In this document: one piece after another, positions 11,188-23,135 of the stretch
Layout: each line of letters opens with the position of its first letter
How positions within the stretch are numbered: the first letter of the stretch is position 1
Origin: Panopea generosa
Lineage: Eukaryota; Mollusca; Bivalvia; Adapedonta; Hiatellidae
Assembly (NCBI GenBank): GCA_029582155.1
Contig: CM055905.1
Coordinates: 64,061,452 to 64,125,451 of the forward strand
DNA length: 64,000 nucleotides
Direction: 5' to 3'
Translations under genes and position numbers: made by a program
The notes under the pieces: generated by a model
Database searches by the model: none
Seen by the model: only the letters and a program-made list of their open reading frames with translations
Told to the model about the DNA's origin: nothing

Positions 11188-12772
11188 GGTTGTATATCTT
11201 GTTCCTACTTATTGGCGTTTGCAGTTACAGTCACGGAGCAGGTATTATTTTGTGGTAAGCAAAAGAAAATGTCTCTTTAGATAGCTTCATATCATAGCGC
11301 AAACTTCATCGTATTATTTGTGTATCTATAATGTTGAATCATATAGTAACATTATAAAAAGTGAATGAAACATTTAATGTTATGGTTTTAGTTTATTCAA
11401 ATCCATTACGCTTTATCGAGTGTACATATATTACAACAAGGTACGTGTATCTAACAGCAAATCTCCAATTAAACTTACTTTCATATCAGGGTAGATCTTT
11501 TCGACAAGTTAATTAAATCAATTCTGAATGATGGGAGTGAAGTCTGCAGATTTGATAACGGTTAACCTGTTGAAAGAGTACATTTACAGTTTTTAAAAAG
11601 AATAATATGTGTTAAAAACAACGCAGAATGATTGTGTGTATGATGGATTTGGCAGACTTTTATTTGTCAACGGTATATAACTATTATTAAATATTGGTTA
11701 AAATACTGAATGCAATCGATATATTAGAATTGTATTAATATGCTTTTAATTGATTTGAAACTATATCTGAATAAGACTACTTGGGTTTCTTTGTTGAATA
11801 ATCAAATTGAGGCTTTAATGACAGTGTGGCTACATCAAGGTGCTGGATCATCGGAACTATTTATTTAAACAGTAAAACAAATTAGTGATCGATTTATTCA
11901 AAACTGGCATAGTCGTTTAACTGAGTCAACATGTGCTGTCTTTTACAATGGTATTACTAGTTTTAAAATTTTAGTCTTTCTCAAATTTTATCAAACGTGA
12001 TAAATTCATTAAAACTTTTGCAAAGTTGCATCAATAGAAGTAGAGGCAGACCGTTGCACATGGCCAGTTAGAACACCACGAACGGAAGTGCAGAGTATGT
12101 ACTACATAGTAATGCAGGATGAATAACATTATATTATTAAATATGTGCTATATTCCGATCTGTGAAAAGTATATATAAATAAATATTATTGGAAAATACC
12201 CAGCATACCTCAGTTTATTTGTTAAATTCCGAAAACAACAGTATAATAGAAAAAACTGTTATACTAAATGCTTTTCAAATAAGGAATATAGCCATATATG
12301 TATGACACACATATATTTTCAATTAATATTTTAATGTTAAGTAAGATCATATTGCAAAATATATAGTTTCTGACATGATTTTTGAAAATTATTACTATTA
12401 GCATAACACCTTGATCAATTTATTCGATACGATTTATACCGTGAAACTAACATTGTAATTGTAAAATTTTACTAAACCATTATCTGTCCTATTTAATATA
12501 TGCGTGTGTGTATCATGTAACAGATGGGCCATAATGAGAACATTTAAATTTTGGTCGAATTTGATTTTTTTTTTGTATTTCATATATCCAACAAATCGAA
12601 CAATAGAAATGTATCGTAGACATTGTATTATGTATTTTTAAAACAAATGAATAGAATAAAGCACACGCTACAGCAATATCAATCAAATTTGAAATATCTA
12701 TTAAAGTCCGTCTGTCAGGACATCCAGTGCTTTGATTATATTTTGAAAAAGTAAACGGTTTATATTTACCAG

Positions 12773-12919
12773 GGAAACCGAATATTCAACACATGGCTCG
12801 GGGAACCAGGCAAGGTGATTTTCATAGAAGAAGTTGGCAACGTTATAAAAAGAGACAATCTTCTTGAGCATGTCAAGGTCACAGGAGAATATTTCTTATC
12901 AGGACTGAAAGAGATGCAG
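12773..12919 (+). CDS. ABAT: ABAT exon e, duplicated copy 2
   Basis: This is an exact offset copy (+6258) of exon e with the same acceptor, donor and reading frame. It lies downstream of the first ABAT stop and polyadenylation signal, so it is used only if the transcript reads past copy 1 or if exon d splices directly to it. Exon d to this exon is phase-compatible (0/0), whereas exon f of copy 1 to this exon is not (1/0). Confidence 0.75.
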
Positions 12920-13557
12920 GTACGTGTAGTTTTATCAAACATTAGTCTGAAGAACGGACCAAGCTCTCTCGACTGAGCGCGTTAAATTAATGTCTCACTA
13001 CACAGTTGAATTGCTTTCGTTGTTCTATATTAAATAAGGTCTAGGATTTCCATGGTAAGAAAAGAAATCCACATAGATTTTTTTTTAAGTTTTTGTTTTA
13101 ATAGCAGGAATGTATACACACAATAAAATGCACAATAACTGGTATATTGACCAGGGTTTTTTTTTAAAGAGGGTACAGTGACACCCTGGGATTTTATGAA
13201 AGAAGTTTTAACATTTACTTTTTTAACACCAGTGATGTCTTGTTGCAATATATGCTATGTCAACTTTTGCTCTACTCATCTGCAGCAAGCATTTTTTCTT
13301 AAGACAAAAATTCACATGTACGTTGGTAAATTGCAACTTTGATCACACTTGTATCTATATTATAGATTTTTAAAAGAATTACTTTAAAATGTTATCCATC
13401 CAATTTCATATACTTGTTATACAAACAATATCGGTACTATCCAATAAGACGACCGCCTGATAAAGACTTCAACAAATATGGAAAATACAGAGTAGAAATT
13501 ACTGTATTAAACACAGTATCGTATTTTATTTTAAGATATACTCTTAATACGTTTCAG

Positions 13558-13669
13558 ATAAAATATCCAGGACTTTTTGAAAAGGCAAGAGGTCTTGGTA
13601 CATTTTGTGCTGTAGATTTCTTTGACGCTAATGTACGAGATGGTGTGATACAGAGACTTAGACAACGAG
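13558..13669 (+). CDS. ABAT: ABAT exon f, duplicated copy 2
   Basis: This is the +6258 copy of exon f with identical coding sequence and splice sites. One substitution separates the copies just inside the following intron (C at 7428, T at 13686). Expression is unknown. Confidence 0.75.
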
Positions 13670-16275
13670 GTAAGAACATTAGAGATAGACACAAACTGTT
13701 TAAATTATGAATAGACTGAAGCACTAACATACATATAAGGTATTACACAGAAAGTGAGCTATAGATAGACCAAGAGTGATTCGGTTATAACAAAGAGTTG
13801 AAGAGAAGTCTAAAATACCGTTCAAACGTCGTGACAACATTTACCCTCGTTACGACTTTGTTTTAGTTTCGTAATTTCAAAGTTGCGTTTAACCTTAAAG
13901 ACTTACATATGCTCCGTAAATGCGGGTGCTTAAAATTAAGTGTTAAATAGCGGTGACAACATGAAATGGAGTACACGAATGTATATAAAACAATATCGTC
14001 TTGCTTATATATATGTTTATCAATTAAGGATTAAAAGCCGAATTTTGAGTTTTAATCGGGTGATAAAAAACATTAGGCCAGTTTAATGTTCGTGAAGCCC
14101 ATAAAACTAGCCAAATGTTTTTCATCACCCGAGACTATTACGTTATTTTTGTAATTTTGATATTCAAAAAGCAAATAACACGCATTAAACAGCAAAGCCA
14201 ATGTAATGAATGTAACGCTGACATTGTCAACATACTGAATAAGTGCACGCATTTGTAGGACAACTTACGGCAAACGTTACGTGAAACTACCAGCAAAACA
14301 AAATCGTGAAATCAATGAAATGCAAACTGGTCCTTTTAACTCCTCCCAGATGTAAGTGTTTTTCATGATAGGATTAAATTCATTTTTTCTAGTTTTTATG
14401 CATATGTAAAGAATGACGAATCACGCACAAATCTAACATTAAGTCCTTTGGACGTTATTTGATTTGTGCGTGATTCGACATTCTTTACACATGCATAAAA
14501 AACAGACAAAAATGAATTTAATCCTTATAATTCCAATCCTGATGATTATATTTAATTTGAGACTCCTCAAGTGAATGAAAAAAACTAAACAAAAATAACT
14601 ATACGCTGCAAAGTAAACGTGTAAGAATACGTCACCTCTGTCCTGATTGGCATCAAATTCTCTACATCTTATATCCAATAATATCGTAACGGCTATGGTT
14701 TCCATTATCAGATGAACTCTGTAACATTAGTTGGTTTATTGTAAAATGACGAAATGTTTTGCGGTGAAAAAATTAAACCCCCCTCCTTTTATCTCTCGAT
14801 TTAGACAAATAAAAAAATCAATAATTCCAGGAAATACCCACACAGTGTAGACGCTAACGTTATTGTTTAGGGTTTGTCTACACGCTTGTTTTTCAAAAAT
14901 GTGTTAATATTTACGAACGTTATATAAATCCACGCTCATTTATGGAGAATCCGAATTTGGAATTTTACGTGCAAGGTTTGTGTATTTACATTGTCTCACG
15001 ATCGTCTGCTTCCGAACTTCAACTACATGTTTTTATTTCATTTTTCAAGGCTATAGAATAAATTGGTCTGTGGAAATTTTTGTCAACAACTAATATTCAC
15101 GTTCGGTAAACCAGGGTTGTGTTCAACGGTATACTGTATATCTCAAATATGAACATTTTATGACCTATTTCATTGTTTCTCAAAACAACTTATGGTCTGA
15201 TTGTGGCGCCTATTTAAATCACTGAACCAAAGAAATCTATAAAACAATAAACCGATGAAACCGCTAGGACTAGATCTAACATTTGTTTTTGTTGTATTTT
15301 ATTAATAAATAAGCGTGGAACCGTAGTGAACGTCATTTAAGTTCGTATATTGTTAAACCGACCCTCAAAATGTCGATGCTTCTTTGTTACGCGAGAAACG
15401 TAAAAATAGTCCGGTTCCAGGGTTTTATCGAAACATAAAAGTCTTTAAAAAATTGACGTTGTCTAATGAAAGTGCTTTAAATACATATATGATAATGAGA
15501 TTCGAATTAGTGGGAAATGAAATGCAGTGAATCTATATAGTAAATTTAGGTCAATTACAGTGGGAATGTAAATATGTTAGCATAGATTATCGTTTTACTA
15601 TGGATACAAACCACCTTATATTGCTGTGCTATTCAGAGGCAATTTCGGTAATGTTTTATATTAAAAAATTACAAAATTGCAGAGAACACCATATAAATAT
15701 ATACAATAATATCAATATGTTAGTATCGGATGTTGACGTATATCACTTAACACTTAAAAATGTCGCATCTTTAATCCATTCAAAACGAAAATCCCCATAG
15801 GATGAAATTCTAAAGAACAATTTAAAGCATTGTTTTATTGCTATATTTGAAAATGATGAATAATGTTAACTCTTCATTACAATGAACGTAGTACAACTTT
15901 ATGAGTTTTTAAGAAAATACTTAATAGTAATATATATATCATATGTGTATCATGCCAACTATACTGGTTTTGATTTTGACTCATATGATTTACTTCCTAA
16001 TATAATATAAGTTATAAAATAAGATTTTTTTTCATTTATTGAATGCACTATAAATTAAGCATTTATTGATAATTTAATATCTAGTTGTAATAAAAATTGA
16101 CGGTTAAAATTTAATGAATAATTCATAAAGGATGCAGTATGTATGTTGTATTGGTTATACTTCATTAACGATTAGGATTTGAAATCGTTTTTTAATTTAA
16201 AATTGTAAAATCCCTATTACACAAATGCTGTTCCAAATTGCTATGCAAATCATATCCATTATAAATATTCATAGC

Positions 16276-16866
16276 CCTCATTTGTGAAGGAACAAATCTA
16301 TATATTACCATTGTTCTATTTATGTTGAAGGTGTGAATACGGGAACCAATGGTTACAGAACCTCATTTGTGAAGGAATAATTCTATATATTAACAGTTTT
16401 CGATTTATTTTGAAGGTGTGAATACGGGAACCAGTGGTTACAGATCCTCATTTGTGAAGGAAGAATTCTATATATTAACATTTTTCTACTATTTCAAAGG
16501 TCGGAATAAATACGGGAACCAGTGGTTACAGAACCTCATTTGTGAAGGAATAATTCTATATATTACCATTGTTCCATTTATTTTGAAGGTATGAATACGG
16601 GAACCAATGGTTACAGAACCTCATTTGTGAAGGAATAATTCTATATATTAACAGTTTTCGATTTATTTTGAAGGTGTGAATACGGGAACCAGTAGTTACA
16701 GAACTTCATTTTTGAAGGAATAATTCTATATATTACCATTGTTCCATTTATTTTGAAGGTATGAATACGGGAACCAATGGTTACAGAACCTCATTTGTGA
16801 AGGAATAATTCTATATATTAACATTTTTTCCATTTATTTTGAAGGTGTAAATACGGGAACCTGTGG
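16276..16866 (+). repeat. 85-bp acceptor minisatellite (copy 2)
   Basis: This is the +6258 twin of the array before the first terminal exon, with the same seven units and no visible change. Confidence 0.9.
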
Positions 16867-16969
16867 TTACAGAACACTGAGATTTCGACCGACCTTGACC
16901 TTACAGAAGCATCACGTGGATATGTTCATGGAGAGATTTGATTCTGTTCTTTCACAAACAAAGAATTAG
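16845..16969 (+). CDS. ABAT: ABAT terminal exon g, duplicated copy 2
   Basis: This is the +6258 copy of the terminal exon, intact through its TAG, with AATAAA at 17089-17094. It is again preceded by the six-unit decoy array (16276-16866). It would give the same C-terminus as copy 1. Confidence 0.75.
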
Positions 16970-18788
16970 CCCAAACACCGTAGTTTTAAATATTTTACAC
17001 TAAGGTCAAGATTAATTTCTTGCGCTGTGATGTTTGAACTATCAGTAACCGTGTATTTCGTCTTTAAGGAGATTACGGTTAAAAAAATAATAAAGCTAAA
17101 GTTGTTATTCAATGTGATTGCAGGGGTCGTGAGTTCGAATACCCCGCCCGGCAACAGTCTCCGTGATGATTGATATACGACATTGTGTCTCATTATCATT
17201 CGTCTCTCACCACTGATTCAAGTGGGAATATTATCAGTTACTTGGGATCCTAAATGATTAACAAATACGCGAGCAAACCTCATCTTCGCAAGCAACTGAT
17301 AACTTTCCCACTTGAATCACGAATGATAATGAGACACAATGTCGTCTATCAATCATCAAGGCGACTGGTCCTGGCGGGGATTCGAGCTCACGACCCCTGG
17401 ATTGATATTCAGTCGCGTAACCGACTGATCTAATCGGGCCCGAATGGTTGTATATCTTGTTCCTACTTATTGGCGTTTGCAGTTACAGTCACGGAGCAGG
17501 TATTATTTTGTGGTAAGCAAAAGAAAATGTCTCTTTAGATAGCTTCATATCATAGCGCAAACTTCATCGTATTATTTGTGTATCTATAATGTTGAATCAT
17601 ATAGTAACATTATAAAAAGTGAATGAAACATTTAATGTTATGGTTTTAGTTTATTCAAATCCATTACGCTTTATCGAGTGTACATATATTACAACAAGGT
17701 ACGTGTATCTAACAGCAAATCTCCAATTAAACTTACTTTCATATCAGGGTAGATCTTTTCGACAAGTTAATTAAATCAATTCTGAATGATGGGAGTGAAG
17801 TCTGCAGATTTGATAACGGTTAACCTGTTGAAAGAGTACATTTACAGTTTTTAAAAAGAATAATATGTGTTAAAAACAACGCAGAATGATTGTGTGTATG
17901 ATGGATTTGGCAGACTTTTATTTGTCAACGGTATATAACTATTATTAAATATTGGTTAAAATACTGAATGCAATCGATATATTAGAATTGTATTAATATG
18001 CTTTTAATTGATTTGAAACTATATCTGAATAAGACTACTTGGGTTTCTTTGTTGAATAATCAAATTGAGGCTTTAATGACAGTGTGGCTACATCAAGGTG
18101 CTGGATCATCGGAACTATTTATTTAAACAGTAAAACAAATTAGTGATCGATTTATTCAAAACTGGCATAGTCGTTTAACTGAGTCAACATGTGCTGTCTT
18201 TTACAATGGTATTACTAGTTTTAAAATTTTAGTCTTTCTCAAATTTTATCAAACGTGATAAATTCATTAAAACTTTTGCAAAGTTGCATCAATAGAAGTA
18301 GAGGCAGACCGTTGCACATGGCCAGTTAGAACACCACGAACGGAAGTGCAGAGTATGTACTACATAGTAATGCAGGATGAATAACATTATATTATTAAAT
18401 ATGTGCTATATTCCGATCTGTGAAAAGTATATATAAATAAATATTATTGGAAAATACCCAGCATACCTCAGTTTATTTGTTAAATTCCGAAAACAACAGT
18501 ATAATAGAAAAAACTGTTATACTAAATGCTTTTCAAATAAGGAATATAGCCATATATGTATGACACACATATATTTTCAATTAATATTTTAATGTTAAGT
18601 AAGATCATATTGCAAAATATATAGTTTCTGACATGATTTTTGAAAATTATTACTATTAGCATAACACCTTGATCAATTTATTCGATACGATTTATACCGT
18701 GAAACTAACATTGTAATTGTAAAATTTTACTAAACCATTATCTGTCCTATTTAATATATGCGTGTGTGTATCATGTAACAGATGGGCC

Positions 18789-19290
18789 TATTGGATATTG
18801 GAAATAACAAATTTCAACTAAGTAGCGAGACCTGAATAATGTCAAACGAGAGTAATTACAATTGTTGGCCGCATGTTATGCGGATAAAGCAACACGTGTC
18901 AAACTATGTTCAATACCGAAAACAGCAGACTGAATTTGATTTGAATATTAAAAATAGAGTTTGATTTTGATTAACTGTTTTATCATTAAAAACTAAATGA
19001 GGAGCAGCGCATTCTGGGAAAAAAATTATTCAATTTAATGTACTGGTTGAACATTCTTTCTAAGAGGTAAATATAAATTATTCATTTTTCAAAATCAGTT
19101 TTAAAGTGTGTTTTTTTTTTATCACAAACATGTTTATTTTGGTTGAATGACAATTTGCAATACAAACGTTTGATTGATGGAAATTGGGAAATAAATTTCA
19201 GAAATTAAAATTTGATTTAATGTGTGCAAAATGACTATATTATATAAAATGCTGAATATTTTATCACAATATATCACGAAGTTGTAATTA
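18789..19290. other. AT-rich spacer after the duplication
   Basis: No coding frame, RNA gene or repeat that I can name. It links the end of the 6258-bp right copy to the MITE at 19294. Confidence 0.5.
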
Positions 19291-19293
19291 AGG

Positions 19294-19476
19294 TATACTG
19301 TCAAACCTGTCTTAAGCAGCCAGTAAAGGAAAGAAGCAAAATCGATCTTTAAATACAGGTTGTCGCATACAAAAGTTTAAATGGCTTTGAAAGTATAGTA
19401 ATGGGAAATAGCAAATGTGGCTGATTAAGACAAGTGGCTACAAAATAGAGGTGACCGCTTATACAGGTTTAACTTT
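19294..19476. mobile_element. MITE with CAAACCTGTCT termini (copy A)
   Basis: TATACTGTCAAACCTGTCTT faces ACAGGTTTAACTTTA over about 183 bp. It matches 40177-40360 along its length, including AAGCAGCCAGT, AATGTGGCT and GACAAGTGG. This copy is the more decayed one. Confidence 0.65.
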
Positions 19477-19730
19477 AATTTGACATGCTCCTTTTGGCAA
19501 TTTTGTAATTAAGAATATTAATTACCAATCCGTGCATTGCCTATGAATATCACATCAATAACATGAAGCAGTATGTATAGAGAATAATAAAAGATTCAAC
19601 TGTGCTAACCTAACTAGAAACTATAAACAATACGATATCGTTTAAGATATATGCTAAAACTGTGTATTTGATCGCATGTTGCTATCGACATTTAAATTTA
19701 CTGTTTTGTCACCTGCTGTTGCGGCGGAAG

Positions 19731-19760
19731 GAGGGGGAGGGGGGGGGGGGGGGGGGGGGG
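19731..19760 (+). repeat. Poly-G tract
   Basis: About 30 bases, almost all G (GGAGGGGGAGG followed by an unbroken run). Its true length is uncertain because homopolymers are assembled poorly. Confidence 0.9.
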
Positions 19761-19822
19761 GATCAATTATCATAATTATGCATGCACATGGTAGTTATTA
19801 TTCATATTTTAATGTATACATG

Positions 19823-19967
19823 ACTTTTATTTTCAACATTGGATTTCTTTTCTGTTTTTTTTGGCATGTGTAAAGAATGTAAAATCACGCACAAATAAAA
19901 AAGTCCGTCATTCTTTGCACATGCCAACAAAAACAAAAAAAAATCAATTTAATCCTTATAATTCCAA
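19823..19967. mobile_element. Diverged foldback element related to 8111-8272
   Basis: GGCATGTGTAAAGAATG and AATCACGCACAAAT face CATTCTTTGCACATGCC. The right flank AATTTAATCCTTATAATTCC is shared with the 8.1-kb element. Confidence 0.6.
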
Positions 19968-20140
19968 TCATGACGATAACCCTTTTTTAGTTAGAGACGC
20001 ACCTAGTTTAAAGTATAGCAATGAAAAGTTAGACTATCTGTGGCATAGTCAATGCATAGGAATATATAATAACCAGGTAGGTAATAAGAAGTCCGGTTTA
20101 AGGGTTTTTATTGAATAAAAATGCTTAACATATATGATTG

Positions 20141-20172
20141 CGGGGGCGGGTGGGGGGCGAGGGGGGAGGGGA
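20141..20172 (+). other. G-rich stretch with quadruplex potential
   Basis: GGGGGCGGGTGGGGGGCGAG is followed by GGGGGAGGGG: at least four G runs of three or more with short loops. No promoter context is apparent. Confidence 0.6.
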
Positions 20173-20483
20173 CTTTTAAAAAATTAAACAAGTTCTATCG
20201 GGATTCAAATCTGGTACCTCTCATGCACTGAAAATCCATACCCCCACCCCTTTAAAATTTGAGTGAATTAATCATGTGTAACTTGTACACATTATACTGA
20301 TATTTTACTTCCGATAGTGTTTATACAGGCACACTTATTATTCATGGCGGCCGCGATTCCAGTGCTTGTGATACTGTATACAATTGCGTATGAATGAATT
20401 TCAGACAACCATTCATTAAATGGATTGTTTTGACAGGGTAACATATTTTAGATTTTTGGTATACCCATACATAGGATTTGTGT

Positions 20484-20773
20484 ATTGATTGATTGATTGA
20501 TTGAACATTTAGCGTCATTTTTATGCCATCGAGGGCTAACAGACGATCAGTTAACCTAACCATTGTTTCCTGGGATTAACCAGTACTCGAGCACATCCCG
20601 TTTCTGCAAGTAACTGATAACTTTCCCACTTGAATCAGTGGTGAGAGACGAATGATAATGAGACACAATGTCGTATATTAATCATCACGGAGACTGTTGC
20701 CGGACGGGGGATTCGAACTCACGACACCTGGATTGATAGTCAGGCGCGTAACCGACTGAGCTAATCGGACTCG
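20484..20773 (-). mobile_element. Full-length tRNA-derived SINE with ATTG tail
   Basis: On the minus strand it has a tRNA-like head (A-box-like TTAGCTCAGTCGGTTACGCG, B box GTTCGAATCCCC), a body with CATTATCATTCGTCTCTCAC, a GGTTAACTGATCG segment and a (CAAT)n tail. About 290 bp. Another full copy is at 62717-63023. Confidence 0.8.
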
Positions 20774-21385
20774 TTTATATAATTCTAACTAGAACTTAAA
20801 GAACAGTATAAAATAATAAATATTTAGATATCTTTTTATATTTTAACCAAAAAAAGATTGAATAATACTATAAGCTTAGAACAAGGATTCCTTGTCTAAG
20901 ACCAAGTTAATAATACAAACAGATAGCCAGCCCTTCATTACCATGTATTAGATAAAATTTGTCAGTTTGGCGGGAAAATAACAAGAGGAGTCCATAATGG
21001 AAGGGGATTTATATCCACTAACAACTATGGCATATTTAACTGCGTTTTGAAATAAACAACAGACGTATCGTCTGCACATCAAATACAAAGACATCTTTAC
21101 TTACTTTACCTATATATTTCACATAAAAGATGCTTTGAAATTTTCACTAGCAGAACGATGATAACCTGTTTATATTAAATAGACGAGTTCGCATATATTT
21201 CGTGGTCTTCGAAACTTTCTTTTCTATAAGATAACAGTCCTATCACGACCGTTCCATATTGCTGTTATGGTATATTTATAAAAAAATAAGTAAGTTAAAT
21301 GTAGGATATATGATTTGATAATCTTAGATAAATAAGACAAACATACCTTTCAGAATTTTCATCAAGAATTATCCGGCTTTTATAG

Positions 21386-21436
21386 TACCCTGCACCTTAT
21401 TGCATTGTTTGACTTGTTTCATCTTGTGCAGGGTAC
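21386..21436. other. Perfect 11-bp stem hairpin
   Basis: GTACCCTGCAC and GTGCAGGGTAC are perfectly complementary across a spacer of about 29 bases. It lies about 1.3 kb upstream of the GALNT-like start. Function unknown. Confidence 0.55.
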
Positions 21437-21547
21437 CTAACAGTATATCAAATGTTATCCGACCTCCGTATAGGCAAGCCAAAGTGAGACAATTTTCAAA
21501 ATCGCTTGGGAATCCTATTCAATGAAAAAGGATGTTAACAGTCCAAA

Positions 21548-22510
21548 ATTCAACATACAGTATCTCGCGAATCCGGTCTATTAAAACCCCAATGAAAATG
21601 CAGGGAATTCTATACCTGTCCAACAGTTCATAGGAATTGAACGCCTACTAAACTATTACGCCATTTAAAGTTTCCTTGACTCAGCTGACCAATCAACGTG
21701 ATCAAAAGTTCTGCTATTTAACGGACCCAATCGGAAGAGTTTGGTCTATTCTACAGACTAACGTGTAACCCTTGTGAACTAAATACAACCTTTGCATGTG
21801 TAACACATCTACAAAGTATCCAGCAATTATCATCAGGGAATGTGAAAATATGTGAAGTACACGTCATATCAATAACATAACTACAAGGGAAGTATATATC
21901 AAAAGTGTGTCTAGAGTCAAGACCCTTGTCATCTGCCACCTCGTTTTACCATATAAATATACAAGCGTTCAACAATAATTTGAGATAAACATCCAAGAGG
22001 ACACCAAGCATTCAAAAATATACCACTTGGTAAAAAAATGAAGTTTAAATAGGGGTGAACATATGTATACTATATAATAAACACTTTTGTTTGGTACAGC
22101 TACCGTGGTAAAGAAAGTATGTACAAGTAAAACACAATCATCAATTTAAAGACTAAAATTACAAACATCAAATTGTAACAATATAATTGTGGGTTCGGTG
22201 TTTCTCGAAAACGGAGTATTGCTGAAACCGTTAGACGTTATGGAGTGTTGCATGTTGTATTACTCTTCATCAACTAGTCCGTACAACGGACCCAGCTCTC
22301 CTGAATGGTTCCCGTTAAATAGTTATGTTGGGAAAACCTCATTTACGCACGTTGATTGGCCACTTGTTTCAACTGAAAGTTTGAGTGACGTCATAGTTTG
22401 ATATGCGTCCAATTGCTATAAATTGTGAAACAGGCATAGAATTCCTTGCTTTTTCATTGGGGTCAATAGACCTGATTCGGCCGACATCATGTTCCAGGAT
22501 AATTCATCTA
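21548..22510. repeat. Long imperfect inverted repeat upstream of the GALNT-like gene
   Basis: The left arm (about 21548-21745) with CGAATCCGGTCTATTAAAAC, CCCAATGAAAATGCAGGGAA and CCAATCAACGTG is mirrored by the right arm (about 22262-22510). About 500 bp lie between the arms. It ends about 250 bp before the start codon, so it may be a transposon with long terminal repeats or an inverted duplication of promoter DNA. Confidence 0.65.
22386..22393. promoter_or_regulatory. Consensus cAMP response element TGACGTCA
   Basis: A perfect palindromic CRE 365 bp upstream of the GALNT-like ATG, inside the right arm of the inverted repeat. The matching left-arm position reads TTACGCCA, so it is not kept there. 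A chance match is possible. Confidence 0.3.
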
Positions 22511-22757
22511 AAGACTCAGTAAAACTGAGACTGCTATTTTCGTCTTCTGATGACATAGTGTGCTAACACGGGATAATTTACACAACTGTTTTTTTTATAG
22601 ATTGTGTATCATTTGTTTGCAGACGTTGTGATTCGTTTAAATGAAGAAAACATTGGTACAGAATATACAAAAAAACATCCAACCACCTGTGACAGTGCGA
22701 TTAATTATAAATAAAGCTATCTTTTCCAATGTAACGAGAACAATATAGACACTTAAA

Positions 22758-23135
22758 ATGTTTTTCAGAAGATTAACAGTTGGACGAGTAATTGTTGTCA
22801 CCTTCATTTGCTGGACAGTTTGTATCTTTTTGTTATTTCACCATCTTAAAACTGATGCAAACTATAACACTATAGGAAGTAAAGCGTTAACGACGTCCGA
22901 AGTAGAAAACCGTCGTGCTACATTTGAATTGCTTAAAGCTGTACATTTCTTGTTGAAGTTAACTGATGGCAAGTCAGTTAGAGAAGTGAATACGACTAAA
23001 GATGCTTTAGACTTGATTTATCTAAATAATGAAGATGCACTTAGGAAGAAGGACAGAAACTTCATATTGGACAAGACAGCTCTTATAGACAGTATAAAAG
23101 AAATGAATATTAAACTAAGCCGAAACGCGTATCAG
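22758..23135 (+). CDS. GALNT-like exon 1: start, membrane anchor, stem
   Basis: The ATG is in AAAATGT context. The exon has 126 codons and ends Tyr-Gln before donor GTAAGA (23136), phase 0. The basic FFRR start and the hydrophobic run [17 protein letters not shown] form a signal anchor, giving type II topology. The rest is a charged helical stem. TATAAAT at 22706-22712 could be a TATA box, which would mean a very short leader. Confidence 0.85.

Larger units (their letters stand above)
6273..12530 (+). repeat. 6258-bp tandem duplication, left copy
   Basis: The unit begins ATAATGAGAACATTT and ends CAGATGGGCC. The right copy starts at the next base. A single C before both copies is the only junction homology. 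It contains ABAT exons e, f and g, an internal minisatellite, SINE pieces and foldback elements. Every feature I compared recurs at +6258 without indels, so the copy is very young or an assembly artefact. Confidence 0.93.
12531..18788 (+). repeat. 6258-bp tandem duplication, right copy
   Basis: The similarity stops at 18788, where TATTGGATATTGG replaces the ATAATGAG that follows the left copy. I found one substitution (position 13686) and no length difference between the copies, but I did not compare every base. Confidence 0.93.
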
